From: Thermotogota bacterium
GTDB taxonomy: Bacteria; Thermotogota; Thermotogae; Thermotogales; Thermotogaceae
Direction of reading: 5' to 3'
NCBI GenBank assembly: GCA_030550515.1
Contig: JAUQPE010000029.1
Location: 62,001 to 126,000, forward strand
DNA: 64,000 nt
Part shown: one piece after another, positions 8,588-16,641 of the stretch
Numbering within the stretch: position 1 is the stretch's first letter
Layout: each line of letters begins with the position of its first letter
Notes under the pieces: model-generated
Database searches by the model: none
What the model was told of the DNA's origin: nothing
The model's input: the letters and a program-made list of their open reading frames with translations, nothing else
Translations under genes and position numbers: made by a program

Positions 8588-8612
8588 GGGGGCTTTTGCC
8601 CCCTTTCTTCTT
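8588..8612 (+). terminator. Rho-independent terminator of the omp-alpha transcript
   Basis: GGGGGC, a TTTT loop and GCCCCC (8588-8603), followed by the T-rich TTTCTTCTTT. It lies directly behind omp-alpha and ends ~10 bases before the next -10 box. Confidence 0.85.
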
Positions 8613-8622
8613 TCCGTTGGGG

Positions 8623-8628
8623 TATAAT
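8623..8628 (+). promoter_or_regulatory. -10 box of the asnS promoter
   Basis: A perfect TATAAT 25 bases before the GTG of asnS and just behind the omp-alpha terminator. No good -35 at 16-18 bp is seen; the corresponding place falls in the terminator stem and tail. Confidence 0.6.
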
Positions 8629-8652
8629 TCCCATGGAAGGGAGGTTCCGAAC

Positions 8653-9948
8653 GTGTGGATCTACGTGAGAGATTTGAAAAATCACGTGGGAGAACACGTG
8701 GAACTCAGAGGTTGGGTTAGGAACGTGAGGAGTAGCGGAAAGATCCATTTCATAGATTTCAGGGATGGAACCGGATTCATACAAGTGGTGGTCGAGAAAA
8801 ACAACGTCGACGAAGAATCCTTCGCGAACTGCAAGAAGTTGAAGATGGAGTCCAGCGTGATAATCCACGGTGTGGTGAAGGAAGACAAAAGGTCTCCTTG
8901 GGGTGTGGAAGTTTTGGCGGAGAGGGTCACGCCGGTTCAGATCCCTCAAGAACCGTACCCCATAAACAAACCGGATCACGGTATCGAATACCTCATGGAG
9001 AGGAGACACCTTTGGCTCAGGTCGAAAAGGCAATTTCACATAATGATGGTGAGAAACGAAGTGTTGAAGGCGATCAGAAACTTCTACTGGGAAAGGGGTT
9101 TTGTCCAGATAGACACTCCCATCTTCACCGGTGCCATAGGTGAGACTGCGGGCAACCTGTTCGAGTTGGACTATTTCGATTACGGGAAGGTGTACCTCGC
9201 CCAAACCGGACAACTCTACCTCGAAGCCGCGTGTCTTGCCTACGGAAAGGTGTTCAACCTTGGTCCCACTTTTAGGGCCGAAAAGTCCAAGACAAGGAGA
9301 CACCTCATCGAATTCTGGATGAACGAAGCGGAAGTCGCCTATTACGAGCACGAAGACAACGTGAGGTTACAGGAAGAACTGGTGAGTTACATAGTGAGGT
9401 GGGTTCTCGAGAAGGCCTCGGATCATTTGATCGCGTTGGGAAGGGATTTGAAAAAACTGGAGAAGGTTGAACCGCCTTTTCCACGGATCACCTACACCGA
9501 AGCTGTGAAACTCTTGCAGAACAACGGTTTCGACATAAAGTGGGGAGACGACTTCGGTGGGGATGAAGAAACGTTCATAGCTTCGCAGTTCGAAAAACCC
9601 GTTTTCGTGACGCACTATCCGAGAAAGGCGAAAGCCTTCTACATGCAACCGGACCCGAACAACCCGGAAGTCGTGTTGTGCGACGACCTTCTGGCTCCCG
9701 AGGGTTACGGGGAGATCATCGGCGCTTCCCAAAGGATTCACGATTACGATCTACTGGTGGAGAGGTTGAAGGAGTTCAACCTACCCATCGAAGCTTACGA
9801 TTGGTACCTCGATCTGAGGAGGTGGGGAAGCGTCCCGCACAGCGGTTTCGGACTTGGTGTCGAAAGGACCATAGCCTGGATTTGCGGCTTGGAGCACATA
9901 AGAGAAGCGATTCCTTTTCCGAGGACGCTATACAGGGTGTATCCCTGA
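8653..9948 (+). CDS. asnS: Asparaginyl-tRNA synthetase
   Basis: Charges tRNA(Asn) with asparagine. The 431 residues are usual for AsnRS. The N-terminal OB fold (VELRGWVRNVRSSGKIHFI) is followed by the class II core: motif 1 region FWERGF-like YWERGFVQIDTPI, motif 2 FRAEKSKTRRHLIEFWMNE, and motif 3 GFGLGVERTIAWICG. The SGQLY-type segment TGQLYLEAACLAYG, and EIIGASQRIHDYDLL, are typical of AsnRS rather than bacterial AspRS. A separate bacterial-type aspS lies at 43229. GTG 8653 is chosen for its AAGGGAGG ribosome site. A longer open frame upstream is only the overlap with omp-alpha and the terminator. Confidence 0.93.
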   Translation: MWIYVRDLKNHVGEHVELRGWVRNVRSSGKIHFIDFRDGTGFIQVVVEKNNVDEESFANCKKLKMESSVIIHGVVKEDKRSPWGVEVLAERVTPVQIPQEPYPINKPDHGIEYLMERRHLWLRSKRQFHIMMVRNEVLKAIRNFYWERGFVQIDTPIFTGAIGETAGNLFELDYFDYGKVYLAQTGQLYLEAACLAYGKVFNLGPTFRAEKSKTRRHLIEFWMNEAEVAYYEHEDNVRLQEELVSYIVRWVLEKASDHLIALGRDLKKLEKVEPPFPRITYTEAVKLLQNNGFDIKWGDDFGGDEETFIASQFEKPVFVTHYPRKAKAFYMQPDPNNPEVVLCDDLLAPEGYGEIIGASQRIHDYDLLVERLKEFNLPIEAYDWYLDLRRWGSVPHSGFGLGVERTIAWICGLEHIREAIPFPRTLYRVYP

Positions 9949-9957
9949 GGTGGAAGC

Positions 9958-10962
9958 GTGGAGAGGTTTCTCACGTCTGAAAGAACCGTCTACGACAGCG
10001 GCGTACAATTCCTGAGGCCGAAGAAATTGGAAGAGTTCATAGGGCAGGAAAGGGTGAAGAGAAAGCTCGCCCTCGCGCTGAAGGCGTCGAAAATGCGAGG
10101 AGAGGTCCTCGATCACGTGTTGTTGGTAGGACCCCCTGGTCTTGGGAAGACCACACTCGCGCACATCATAGCGAACGAGCTTCAGGCAAACCTCCACGTG
10201 ACCAGCGGGCCTGTGCTGGAAAAACAGGGAGATATGGCCGCCATCCTCACCAGCTTGGAACGCGGAGATGTGCTCTTCATAGACGAAATACATCGTCTGA
10301 ACAAAGCGGTGGAAGAGCTCCTCTATTCAGCCATCGAAGACTACCAGATAGACATAATGATAGGGAAAGGTCCGAGCGCCAAGTCCATAAGGATAGATAT
10401 ACAACCGTTCACCCTGATAGGCGCCACCACAAGGAGTGGTCTTTTGAGTTCTCCCTTGAGGAGCAGGTTTGGTATCGTCTTGGAGCTGGACTTCTACACG
10501 GTGGAAGAGCTGGAAAAGATCATAAAGAGAGCGGCAGCACTGATGGAGGTGGAAATAGACGAAGAAGCGGCCCGTTTGATTGCGAAAAGGTCCCGTGGAA
10601 CGCCGAGAATAGCGATCAGGTTGACGAGAAGGGTGAGGGACCTGTTGACGATCGAGAACGCGAAGAAGATAGACGTTCCACTCGTTTTGAAGACCATGGA
10701 GATACTGAACGTGGACGAAGAGGGGCTCGACGAGTTCGACAGGAAGATCTTGAGGACGATCATAGAGGTGTACAAAGGAGGGCCGGTTGGGATAAACGCC
10801 CTCGCCGCTTCGCTTGGTGTGGAACCAGACACCATCAGCGAGGTTTACGAGCCTTTTCTGCTTCAAGCTGGTTTTTTGGCGCGGACACCGAAAGGCAGGA
10901 TAGCAACGGAAAAAGCGTACAGGCATCTTGGTTACGAGTTTCCCCAAGACAGACTGTTTTGA
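9958..10962 (+). CDS. ruvB: Holliday junction branch migration ATPase RuvB
   Basis: Hexameric AAA+ motor that works with RuvA on Holliday junctions. The 334 residues contain EFIGQERVKRKL, Walker A GPPGLGKTT (~residue 59), Walker B LFIDEIHRL, sensor 1 LIGATTRSGLLSSPLRSRFG with arginine finger, and the winged-helix end (GPVGINALAASLGVEPDTI). GTG 9958 follows TGAGGTGG. It lies 9 bases behind asnS and 9 bases before yggS, so one transcript is likely. Confidence 0.97.
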   Translation: MERFLTSERTVYDSGVQFLRPKKLEEFIGQERVKRKLALALKASKMRGEVLDHVLLVGPPGLGKTTLAHIIANELQANLHVTSGPVLEKQGDMAAILTSLERGDVLFIDEIHRLNKAVEELLYSAIEDYQIDIMIGKGPSAKSIRIDIQPFTLIGATTRSGLLSSPLRSRFGIVLELDFYTVEELEKIIKRAAALMEVEIDEEAARLIAKRSRGTPRIAIRLTRRVRDLLTIENAKKIDVPLVLKTMEILNVDEEGLDEFDRKILRTIIEVYKGGPVGINALAASLGVEPDTISEVYEPFLLQAGFLARTPKGRIATEKAYRHLGYEFPQDRLF

Positions 10963-10971
10963 GGTGATGGG

Positions 10972-11661
10972 ATGGGCCTCAAGGAGAACCTCGAAAGGGT
11001 GCACGAGAGGATAAGAAGGGCTGCGGAGAGAGCGGGAAGAAAACCGGAAGATGTGAAACTCGTCGTGGTCACAAAGTACGTCGACTCGAGTGTGGTGAAA
11101 GAGCTTGTGAGGTTGGGAGTGAAGGACATCGGAGAAAACAGGGCGCAGGATTTGGTGAGGAAGTACGACGAGGTCAACGATCCCAACGTCACCTGGCACT
11201 TCATAGGTAGGATACAGACGAACAAGATCAAGTACATCGTTCCCCGATGTGAGTGGATACACTCCGTGTACAGGGAAGAGGAATTGGAGGAAATCGAAAA
11301 GAGAGCTTCCGCCCTAGGTAAGGTTCAAAAAATTCTTGTAGAGGTGAACGTTTTCGGTGAGGAGACAAAGGCCGGTGTGAGACCAGAGGAGGTGGAGAAG
11401 TTTCTTGAGCTGTGCAAAAAGTACGATCACGTGTTGGTGCTGGGTCTCATGACCATGGCCCCTTACGTGGAAGACCCAGAAAACGTGAGGTGGGGTTTCA
11501 GAAGGCTTAGAGAGATGCTTGAAGAGCTGTCGAAACACAACGGTGGGAACGTCTTCTTGAGGGAACTTTCCATGGGCATGAGCAACGACTTCGAAATTGC
11601 CGTGGAAGAAGGCGCAACCATGGTGAGGATTGGAAGCGCCATATTCGAGGGAGGGAAATGA
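10972..11661 (+). CDS. YggS-family pyridoxal-phosphate protein
   Basis: 229 residues with an alanine-racemase N-terminal fold. The PLP lysine is in KLVVVTKYVDSSV (VxKY). Phosphate and ring contacts are in DIGENRAQDL, WHFIGRIQTNK and LSMGMSNDFEIAVEEGATMVRIGSAIF. The family controls PLP and amino-acid balance and has no known catalytic reaction. ATG 10972 follows GAGGTGATGG. It is followed without a gap by yggT, the common yggS-yggT pair. Confidence 0.93.
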   Translation: MGLKENLERVHERIRRAAERAGRKPEDVKLVVVTKYVDSSVVKELVRLGVKDIGENRAQDLVRKYDEVNDPNVTWHFIGRIQTNKIKYIVPRCEWIHSVYREEELEEIEKRASALGKVQKILVEVNVFGEETKAGVRPEEVEKFLELCKKYDHVLVLGLMTMAPYVEDPENVRWGFRRLREMLEELSKHNGGNVFLRELSMGMSNDFEIAVEEGATMVRIGSAIFEGGK

Positions 11662-11958
11662 ATGTTAGTGTTGGCACATCTTCTCAAGGCAATCGCCATC
11701 ACGCTCAGGGTGTTCATTTACGTGGAACTCGTTTCGGTTTTCGTCTCCGTTATCTTCAGCTGGGTGTCCCCTCACCTGTACCATCCTGCTCGTAAGTTCT
11801 TCGACGCTCTCTCGTCCATCGTGTTGGAACCGCTCAGACGGGTCATCCCACCTATAGGAATCGTGGACGTTTCCCCAGCCGTCGCTATCCTCATCCTGAC
11901 ATTCTTGGACGGTTTCTTGGTAGAACTGTTGCTCGATTTGGCGGTGAGGCTTGTGTGA
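11662..11958 (+). CDS. YggT-family integral membrane protein
   Basis: 98 residues with two hydrophobic segments (ITLRVFIYVELVSVFVSVIF and VSPAVAILILTFLDGFLVELL). The amphipathic ARKFFDALSSIVLEPLRRVIPPIG between them is the family signature. The role is not established; related proteins are linked to osmotic stress and division-plane machinery. The ATG touches the yggS stop (TGAATG), and its own end overlaps nadK. Confidence 0.88.
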   Translation: MLVLAHLLKAIAITLRVFIYVELVSVFVSVIFSWVSPHLYHPARKFFDALSSIVLEPLRRVIPPIGIVDVSPAVAILILTFLDGFLVELLLDLAVRLV

Positions 11959-12731
11959 AGGTAGCCGTCTTTTACAAAGAAGAAAAAGAGAAAGAAGCGA
12001 TTTTCGTGAAGGACAAGATTTCAAAGGAACATGAGGTGGTGTTCTTCGATAGAGTCTTTGTGACACCTCCTCAGGGAACGGAGTTGGTCGTCGTCGTGGG
12101 AGGAGACGGGACCATGCTCAGGGCAGCGAGGGTGGTACCGAACGCAACTCCCCTCGTTGGATTCAAAGCCGGCAGAATAGGTTTTTTGACGTCTTACACG
12201 GTGGACGACGTGGACCGTTTCCTTGAGGACCTGCGGGACAGGAACTTCAGAGAAGAGAAAAGGTGGTTCTTGAAGGCCAAGGTGGGCGGCGACGTGGTAC
12301 TCGCTTTGAACGACGTGGTGTTGGAGAGGGACCTCAGCGGTAAGATGGTCGAGATAGAGGTTGAAGTGGAGGGGCACTCGAGCATGTGGTTCCTCGCCGA
12401 TGGGGTCGTGGTGGCGTCTCCAACAGGATCAACAGCGTATTCTCTGTCCATCGGAGGCCCCATAATATTCCCAGAGAGCGAGGTGTTGGTTGTATCCCCC
12501 ATTGCCCCGCAGTTCTTCTTCACCAGAAGTGTGGTCGTGCCGTCGTGGCTCAGGGTGGATATTCGCTGTCAGAGGGAGATAAACCTCATCGCCGACGGGA
12601 TGATGGTTGGGAAAGTGAAAAACCTCACGGTTGAGAAAGCGGAGAGGTACGTGCGGATACTCAGACCACACGGGTACGATTACGTGAAAGTGGTGAAAGA
12701 TAAACTGGGTTACGGGAGGAAGATCGAGTGA
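11955..12731 (+). CDS. nadK: NAD kinase
   Basis: Phosphorylates NAD to NADP using ATP or polyphosphate. The 258 residues carry the GGDGT motif (VVGGDGTMLRAAR, ~residue 48), GFKAGRIGFLTSY, the NDVVLERDLSGKM segment (NE/D motif) and the glycine-rich DGVVVASPTGSTAYSLSIGGPI. The GTG start overlaps the yggT stop (GTGTGA), and the end overlaps phoU (GTGA). Confidence 0.95.
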   Translation: MKVAVFYKEEKEKEAIFVKDKISKEHEVVFFDRVFVTPPQGTELVVVVGGDGTMLRAARVVPNATPLVGFKAGRIGFLTSYTVDDVDRFLEDLRDRNFREEKRWFLKAKVGGDVVLALNDVVLERDLSGKMVEIEVEVEGHSSMWFLADGVVVASPTGSTAYSLSIGGPIIFPESEVLVVSPIAPQFFFTRSVVVPSWLRVDIRCQREINLIADGMMVGKVKNLTVEKAERYVRILRPHGYDYVKVVKDKLGYGRKIE

Positions 12732-13435
12732 ATCCCGATCTGGTTCAGAGAGTGGAAGAATTCAAGAAAGGCGTTTTAAAGGCGGGTTGGTTTGTCGAGA
12801 AGATGTTCCACAACTCCATATCCTCCCTCATCGAGAGGAACCAGTCCCTCGCCAGGGAAGTGATCGCGGATGAAGAAGTGGTGGACCAGATGGAGGTAGA
12901 GATACACGAAAAGGCCATGGAGATATTGGGGCTTTACTCTCCCATAGGTTCCCCTCTCTTGACCGTCACAACGGGCATCAGGGTCGCCGAGCTCATAGAG
13001 AACATAGGAGACAGGTGTTTCGACATCTCGAAAAACGTGTTGGAACTCTTGGAGGAGCCCCCCCTCAAACCCCTCGAGGACATCCCCCTCATGGCGAACC
13101 AGACTTCGGAGATGTTGAGGTTTGCCCTCCGCATGTTCGCCGACGTGAACACGCAGAAAGCGTTCGAGGTGTGCAGGATGGACTCGATCGTGGACGACCT
13201 GTACGAGAAGGTCCGCGAAGAGTTGCTTCTCTACATGATGGAGTCCCCGAAGTACGTTAAGAGGGCCCTCTTACTTCTCGAGATAGCGGGGCACATAGAA
13301 GCCGTGGCGGATCTTGCGACGAACATAGTGGAAGTTTCCGTCTACATGGTGGAAGGAGAAAGTTACAAATGTTACCACGACGACCTCCTCCTCTTCAGAA
13401 AATCCGGAGGTGTGCTCTTTGAGAGTTCTGATTGA
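12728..13435 (+). CDS. phoU: PhoU-domain protein
   Basis: 235 residues forming two three-helix PhoU repeats. Acidic metal-binding motifs are visible in ADEEVVDQMEVEIHEKA and CRMDSIVDDLYEKVREEL (E/DxxxD patterns), and RVAELIENIGDRCFDISKN and EIAGHIEAVADLATNIVE are the paired ExxxR/GD-type helices. PhoU proteins dampen phosphate import through PhoR/Pst. No pst or phoBR gene is nearby, so its regulatory partner is not evident. GTG start by GTGA overlap with nadK. Confidence 0.9.
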   Translation: MNPDLVQRVEEFKKGVLKAGWFVEKMFHNSISSLIERNQSLAREVIADEEVVDQMEVEIHEKAMEILGLYSPIGSPLLTVTTGIRVAELIENIGDRCFDISKNVLELLEEPPLKPLEDIPLMANQTSEMLRFALRMFADVNTQKAFEVCRMDSIVDDLYEKVREELLLYMMESPKYVKRALLLLEIAGHIEAVADLATNIVEVSVYMVEGESYKCYHDDLLLFRKSGGVLFESSD

Positions 13436-16400
13436 GTACGTGCTGAGACTTTCTGCCCTACCCTTTCTCGTCGGAATCGCCGGGTTCGTCATCTTCGTGA
13501 GTGTGGAGGTGCTCTACCAGCTCTCAGACCTGATCGTGAGGCACCGTGTTGGGATAGAGAAGCTCTTCCTTCTGCTCTACTACTACACCCCTTACTTCGT
13601 GACTATGGGGATACCGGTAGGGGTACTCCTCGCCATCTTCTGGACGATCTCCAAACTGCATGAAGGGCGAGAACTGATGGCTCTGCAGGTCCATGGGGTT
13701 TCTCAGAAGAGCCTCATAGTGCCTTTCCTCGTTCTGGGTGCCGTTCTTTCCGTAGGCGCTTACCTCTTGAGCGACAGCATCGTACCAAAGTCGAACTCGA
13801 AAGCTGAAGAGGTCTTGGCGCAGTTCGTCCTCAAAAAACCCCAGGTCTTCGTTGTGGAAAACGTTCTGACGAAGCTGGGTGAAAACCAGTACCTGTACGT
13901 CGAAAAGTACGACGAGAAAAGGGAAATCTTTCTGAACGTCGTTCTGTTCAGGTACGGCGAGGAGGAAGAGATAATAACGGCCCGAAGGGTGGAAAAGAGG
14001 GGAAACAAGTGGTACCTGTGTGACGGAAAGTTCTACTCCGTGGACAAGGAGGGTTTTTTGAAGCTCGACGTCAAATTCAACGAGATGGAGTTCGACCTCA
14101 AGGAAGATTTGGAGACGCTCGTCAGGGTTGGAAAAACTCCAAGGGAGATGACCGGTAAGGAACTCAAAAGGCGCATTCAGATGCTCAAGAGAGTCGGTAT
14201 AGATCCCGCCCCGTGGATCGTGGAACTGCAGGGACGTCACGCCAACGCGCTTGCACCCATGATCATAGTCTTGGTAGGGATCCCGATCTCGCTCCTCTTG
14301 AACTTCAGGAGCAAGTCTTGGGGGGTGATTTTCACCTTCATTTTGGTGGTGTTGTACCAAGGCAGCGGTGCTTGGTTGAGCGCGATGGGAAAGGAGCGAC
14401 TGCTTACCCCATCTCTGGCTCCTTGGATCCCCAACATTGTGTTTTCGGGAATAGGTGGGATTCTCTTTCTCATACTCGACACCTCCTCCGCTCAAAGGAT
14501 CAGGGAAAAGTTTGGAAGGTTTTTCATCGTCCTTCTGGTTCTTTTATCATCGCAGCTTTTCGGTGCAGAAATCAAGACGATTTCGGACGAGGTCTTCAAG
14601 ACCCAATCACGGCTTGTCCTGCAAGGTAACGTCATCTTGACTCAGGAAGACACCACCGTAACTGCGGACAGAGTCGTTTTGGACCTGAGCGAAGAGGGGA
14701 AAGTTCGGCTCTTGACCGCCGAAGGGAGGGTGACGTACAGGAAAGAAGACGTACTACTTTCTTGCGAGAAACTCGTACTCTCCTTTAAGGAGAAGAAGGC
14801 ACTCCTCTACAGGGTCAGAGGCACGAAAGAGTTGACAGTTTCTGACGAAAAGAAGCGCATCTTTATTTCCGGAGAAGAGATGGAAATGACAGAGGAAAAG
14901 ACTCTGGCGGAACTTGCGACTTTCACGACTTGTTCGCTGGAAAAACCTCATTACAAAGTGAAAGCGAGGAAGATTGAGATACAGGAAAACGAGTACCTCT
15001 TGGCCCAGGATGTCGTGTTCTACATCTTGGACATCCCCGTGTTCTACCAACCCGTCTTTTTCTCCTCCCTCTCCGAAAGAGAGCAACCTTTCTCCTTAGC
15101 CGCACAATTCGGAAGAGATGGTTGGATGGTGGAGAGCGTGTACAGGGTTTACTATCAAAGTGGAAAGCTAACGTTCTCGACCAAGCTTTCCCAAAGCGGA
15201 GAAACCAGGAGAATCTTCTTGTTGGAACACGAAGGAAAGGGTTTCACCGCGAGCTTAAACAGAGAAGAAGGACTGGGAGAGGGAAGTGTTTCGGTCGATG
15301 TGAAAACGGCCGATGGTTTGAGAGTTTTCTTTTCCCAAAAGGATTTGGAGAGGGTGTATCTCCTTTCGAAAACCCAGAGCGTCTCGGGTGGAAGGGTCAC
15401 GATCTCGCTCCAGAAGAAAGATCTGGGAGGGAAAGACTCGTACGAGCTTCCAAACCTTTCGCTCAAGAACGTTGCTCTACGGACTAACTTGGGGACGCTC
15501 TCGGTGCAGAACGTTCAGTACCTCGGTGAACTCAAAGAAGGGGTCTATTCAGGTAAAGGGACCGCGTCCTCTTCCTTCCTTTCGAAGCCATTCCTTTTTT
15601 TCGACAGTTTCAAATCTTCTTTGAACACATCTTTTCAGCTCCAAAGCATCGATTCGAGTGCCTCTTATCGTCTGTTGCTCGACAACGTCTTGGACGTGAA
15701 GAACGTTAAGCTGGGAAGGTATTTCTCCTTGGACGATAAGTTGTACGGAGGTCTCTTCTTCTCCGAAGAGAAGTTCGGCTACAGGCTAGGAAACCTCACG
15801 ACGAGCACCCTTTCGATCCCGCTGAAGCCGTTTTCGTTCAACCTGAGCCACAAACTGTTTCTTATGGTCGGAGAAAACGTCGACCCTTTCACGCAGAACA
15901 GGCTAGAAAACGAACTCTTGATGAGAGCGATGTACGACTCTGGAAACTTCAAAGTCTCTATCGAAAGCTCTTACGATTTTTTGAAAGACACGCTTTCTGA
16001 TCCCATCTTGAGAACCTCCCAGCACTTTTCTCTGGGAGGATGGAAACACACCGTGGAGACGGTTACGAGATTCGATCTGGATGAGCCACGTGGGAGTCAA
16101 ACTACTTGGAGTTTCACACAAAGGTGGAACGCCCTGACGAACAAGTTTTCGATAACCTTGAGTTGCGCGGAACCGTACGTTCAAACCGTCGAAGATACCC
16201 TCAGAATATACGGAAGAGACTTCTTCTTCATGAGGGATCCAAACATCACGGCCCATCTCAAGTTCAACGTGACGACCTTGGAGCTCGAGAGCTTGAAAGT
16301 GGAAGGGAGCTTCTTCAAAGATGATGCCAAGAACGTCTTGAAATTTGACGCCACACCTAAAAGTATCGAATTTTCCTACAGTTTGTCGCAGAGCGATCCG

Positions 16401-16625
16401 GAAATCGAGGTTTCAGCGAATTTTGAGAAGGAAGTTGAATGGAAACTCAACAGGATGACTTTTGCTCTCAAAAAAGATCTCCATTGTCTTGGGGCAAAGT
16501 TTTCTTTGTCCTTCGGAAAGGGCTTCACCCTTGAGGCTTTTTCGATCAGCTTTTACATCAGGGATTTTCCAGACAAGGTGTTGAATTTCGGAAGCGGGGA
16601 GACGGTGGGATTGAGCCTTTTCTGA
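13419..16625 (+). CDS. Fusion: LptF/G permease, OstA/LptA domain, LptD-like beta-barrel region
   Basis: A 1068-residue chain with three parts. Residues 1-~355 are a YjgP/YjgQ (LptF/G) permease with membrane helices at each end and a periplasmic domain between (GIPVGVLLAIFWTISKLHEGRE; then LAPMIIVLVGIPISLLLNF). Residues ~362-383 form a second signal-peptide-like segment (FGRFFIVLLVLLSSQLFGA). Residues ~385-500 are an OstA/LptA-type repeat fold (RLVLQGNVILTQEDTTVTADRVVL). The remaining ~560 residues alternate polar and hydrophobic like an outer-membrane barrel and end in Phe (GETVGLSLF), as barrel proteins do. No in-frame start codon lies at the junction, so it is one translated chain. TTG 13419 follows GGAGGTG; GTG 13410 is possible. 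Probably transports an envelope lipid or glycan across to the toga. Confidence 0.85.
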   Translation: MRVLIEYVLRLSALPFLVGIAGFVIFVSVEVLYQLSDLIVRHRVGIEKLFLLLYYYTPYFVTMGIPVGVLLAIFWTISKLHEGRELMALQVHGVSQKSLIVPFLVLGAVLSVGAYLLSDSIVPKSNSKAEEVLAQFVLKKPQVFVVENVLTKLGENQYLYVEKYDEKREIFLNVVLFRYGEEEEIITARRVEKRGNKWYLCDGKFYSVDKEGFLKLDVKFNEMEFDLKEDLETLVRVGKTPREMTGKELKRRIQMLKRVGIDPAPWIVELQGRHANALAPMIIVLVGIPISLLLNFRSKSWGVIFTFILVVLYQGSGAWLSAMGKERLLTPSLAPWIPNIVFSGIGGILFLILDTSSAQRIREKFGRFFIVLLVLLSSQLFGAEIKTISDEVFKTQSRLVLQGNVILTQEDTTVTADRVVLDLSEEGKVRLLTAEGRVTYRKEDVLLSCEKLVLSFKEKKALLYRVRGTKELTVSDEKKRIFISGEEMEMTEEKTLAELATFTTCSLEKPHYKVKARKIEIQENEYLLAQDVVFYILDIPVFYQPVFFSSLSEREQPFSLAAQFGRDGWMVESVYRVYYQSGKLTFSTKLSQSGETRRIFLLEHEGKGFTASLNREEGLGEGSVSVDVKTADGLRVFFSQKDLERVYLLSKTQSVSGGRVTISLQKKDLGGKDSYELPNLSLKNVALRTNLGTLSVQNVQYLGELKEGVYSGKGTASSSFLSKPFLFFDSFKSSLNTSFQLQSIDSSASYRLLLDNVLDVKNVKLGRYFSLDDKLYGGLFFSEEKFGYRLGNLTTSTLSIPLKPFSFNLSHKLFLMVGENVDPFTQNRLENELLMRAMYDSGNFKVSIESSYDFLKDTLSDPILRTSQHFSLGGWKHTVETVTRFDLDEPRGSQTTWSFTQRWNALTNKFSITLSCAEPYVQTVEDTLRIYGRDFFFMRDPNITAHLKFNVTTLELESLKVEGSFFKDDAKNVLKFDATPKSIEFSYSLSQSDPEIEVSANFEKEVEWKLNRMTFALKKDLHCLGAKFSLSFGKGFTLEAFSISFYIRDFPDKVLNFGSGETVGLSLF

Positions 16626-16641
16626 TCTGAGAGGTGAGAGG

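Noticed and set aside
14587-14640. Possible separate LptA/LptD gene inside the Lpt fusion
   Set aside because: No in-frame start with a ribosome site occurs at the junction (around 14450-14580), so the chain is annotated as one CDS.
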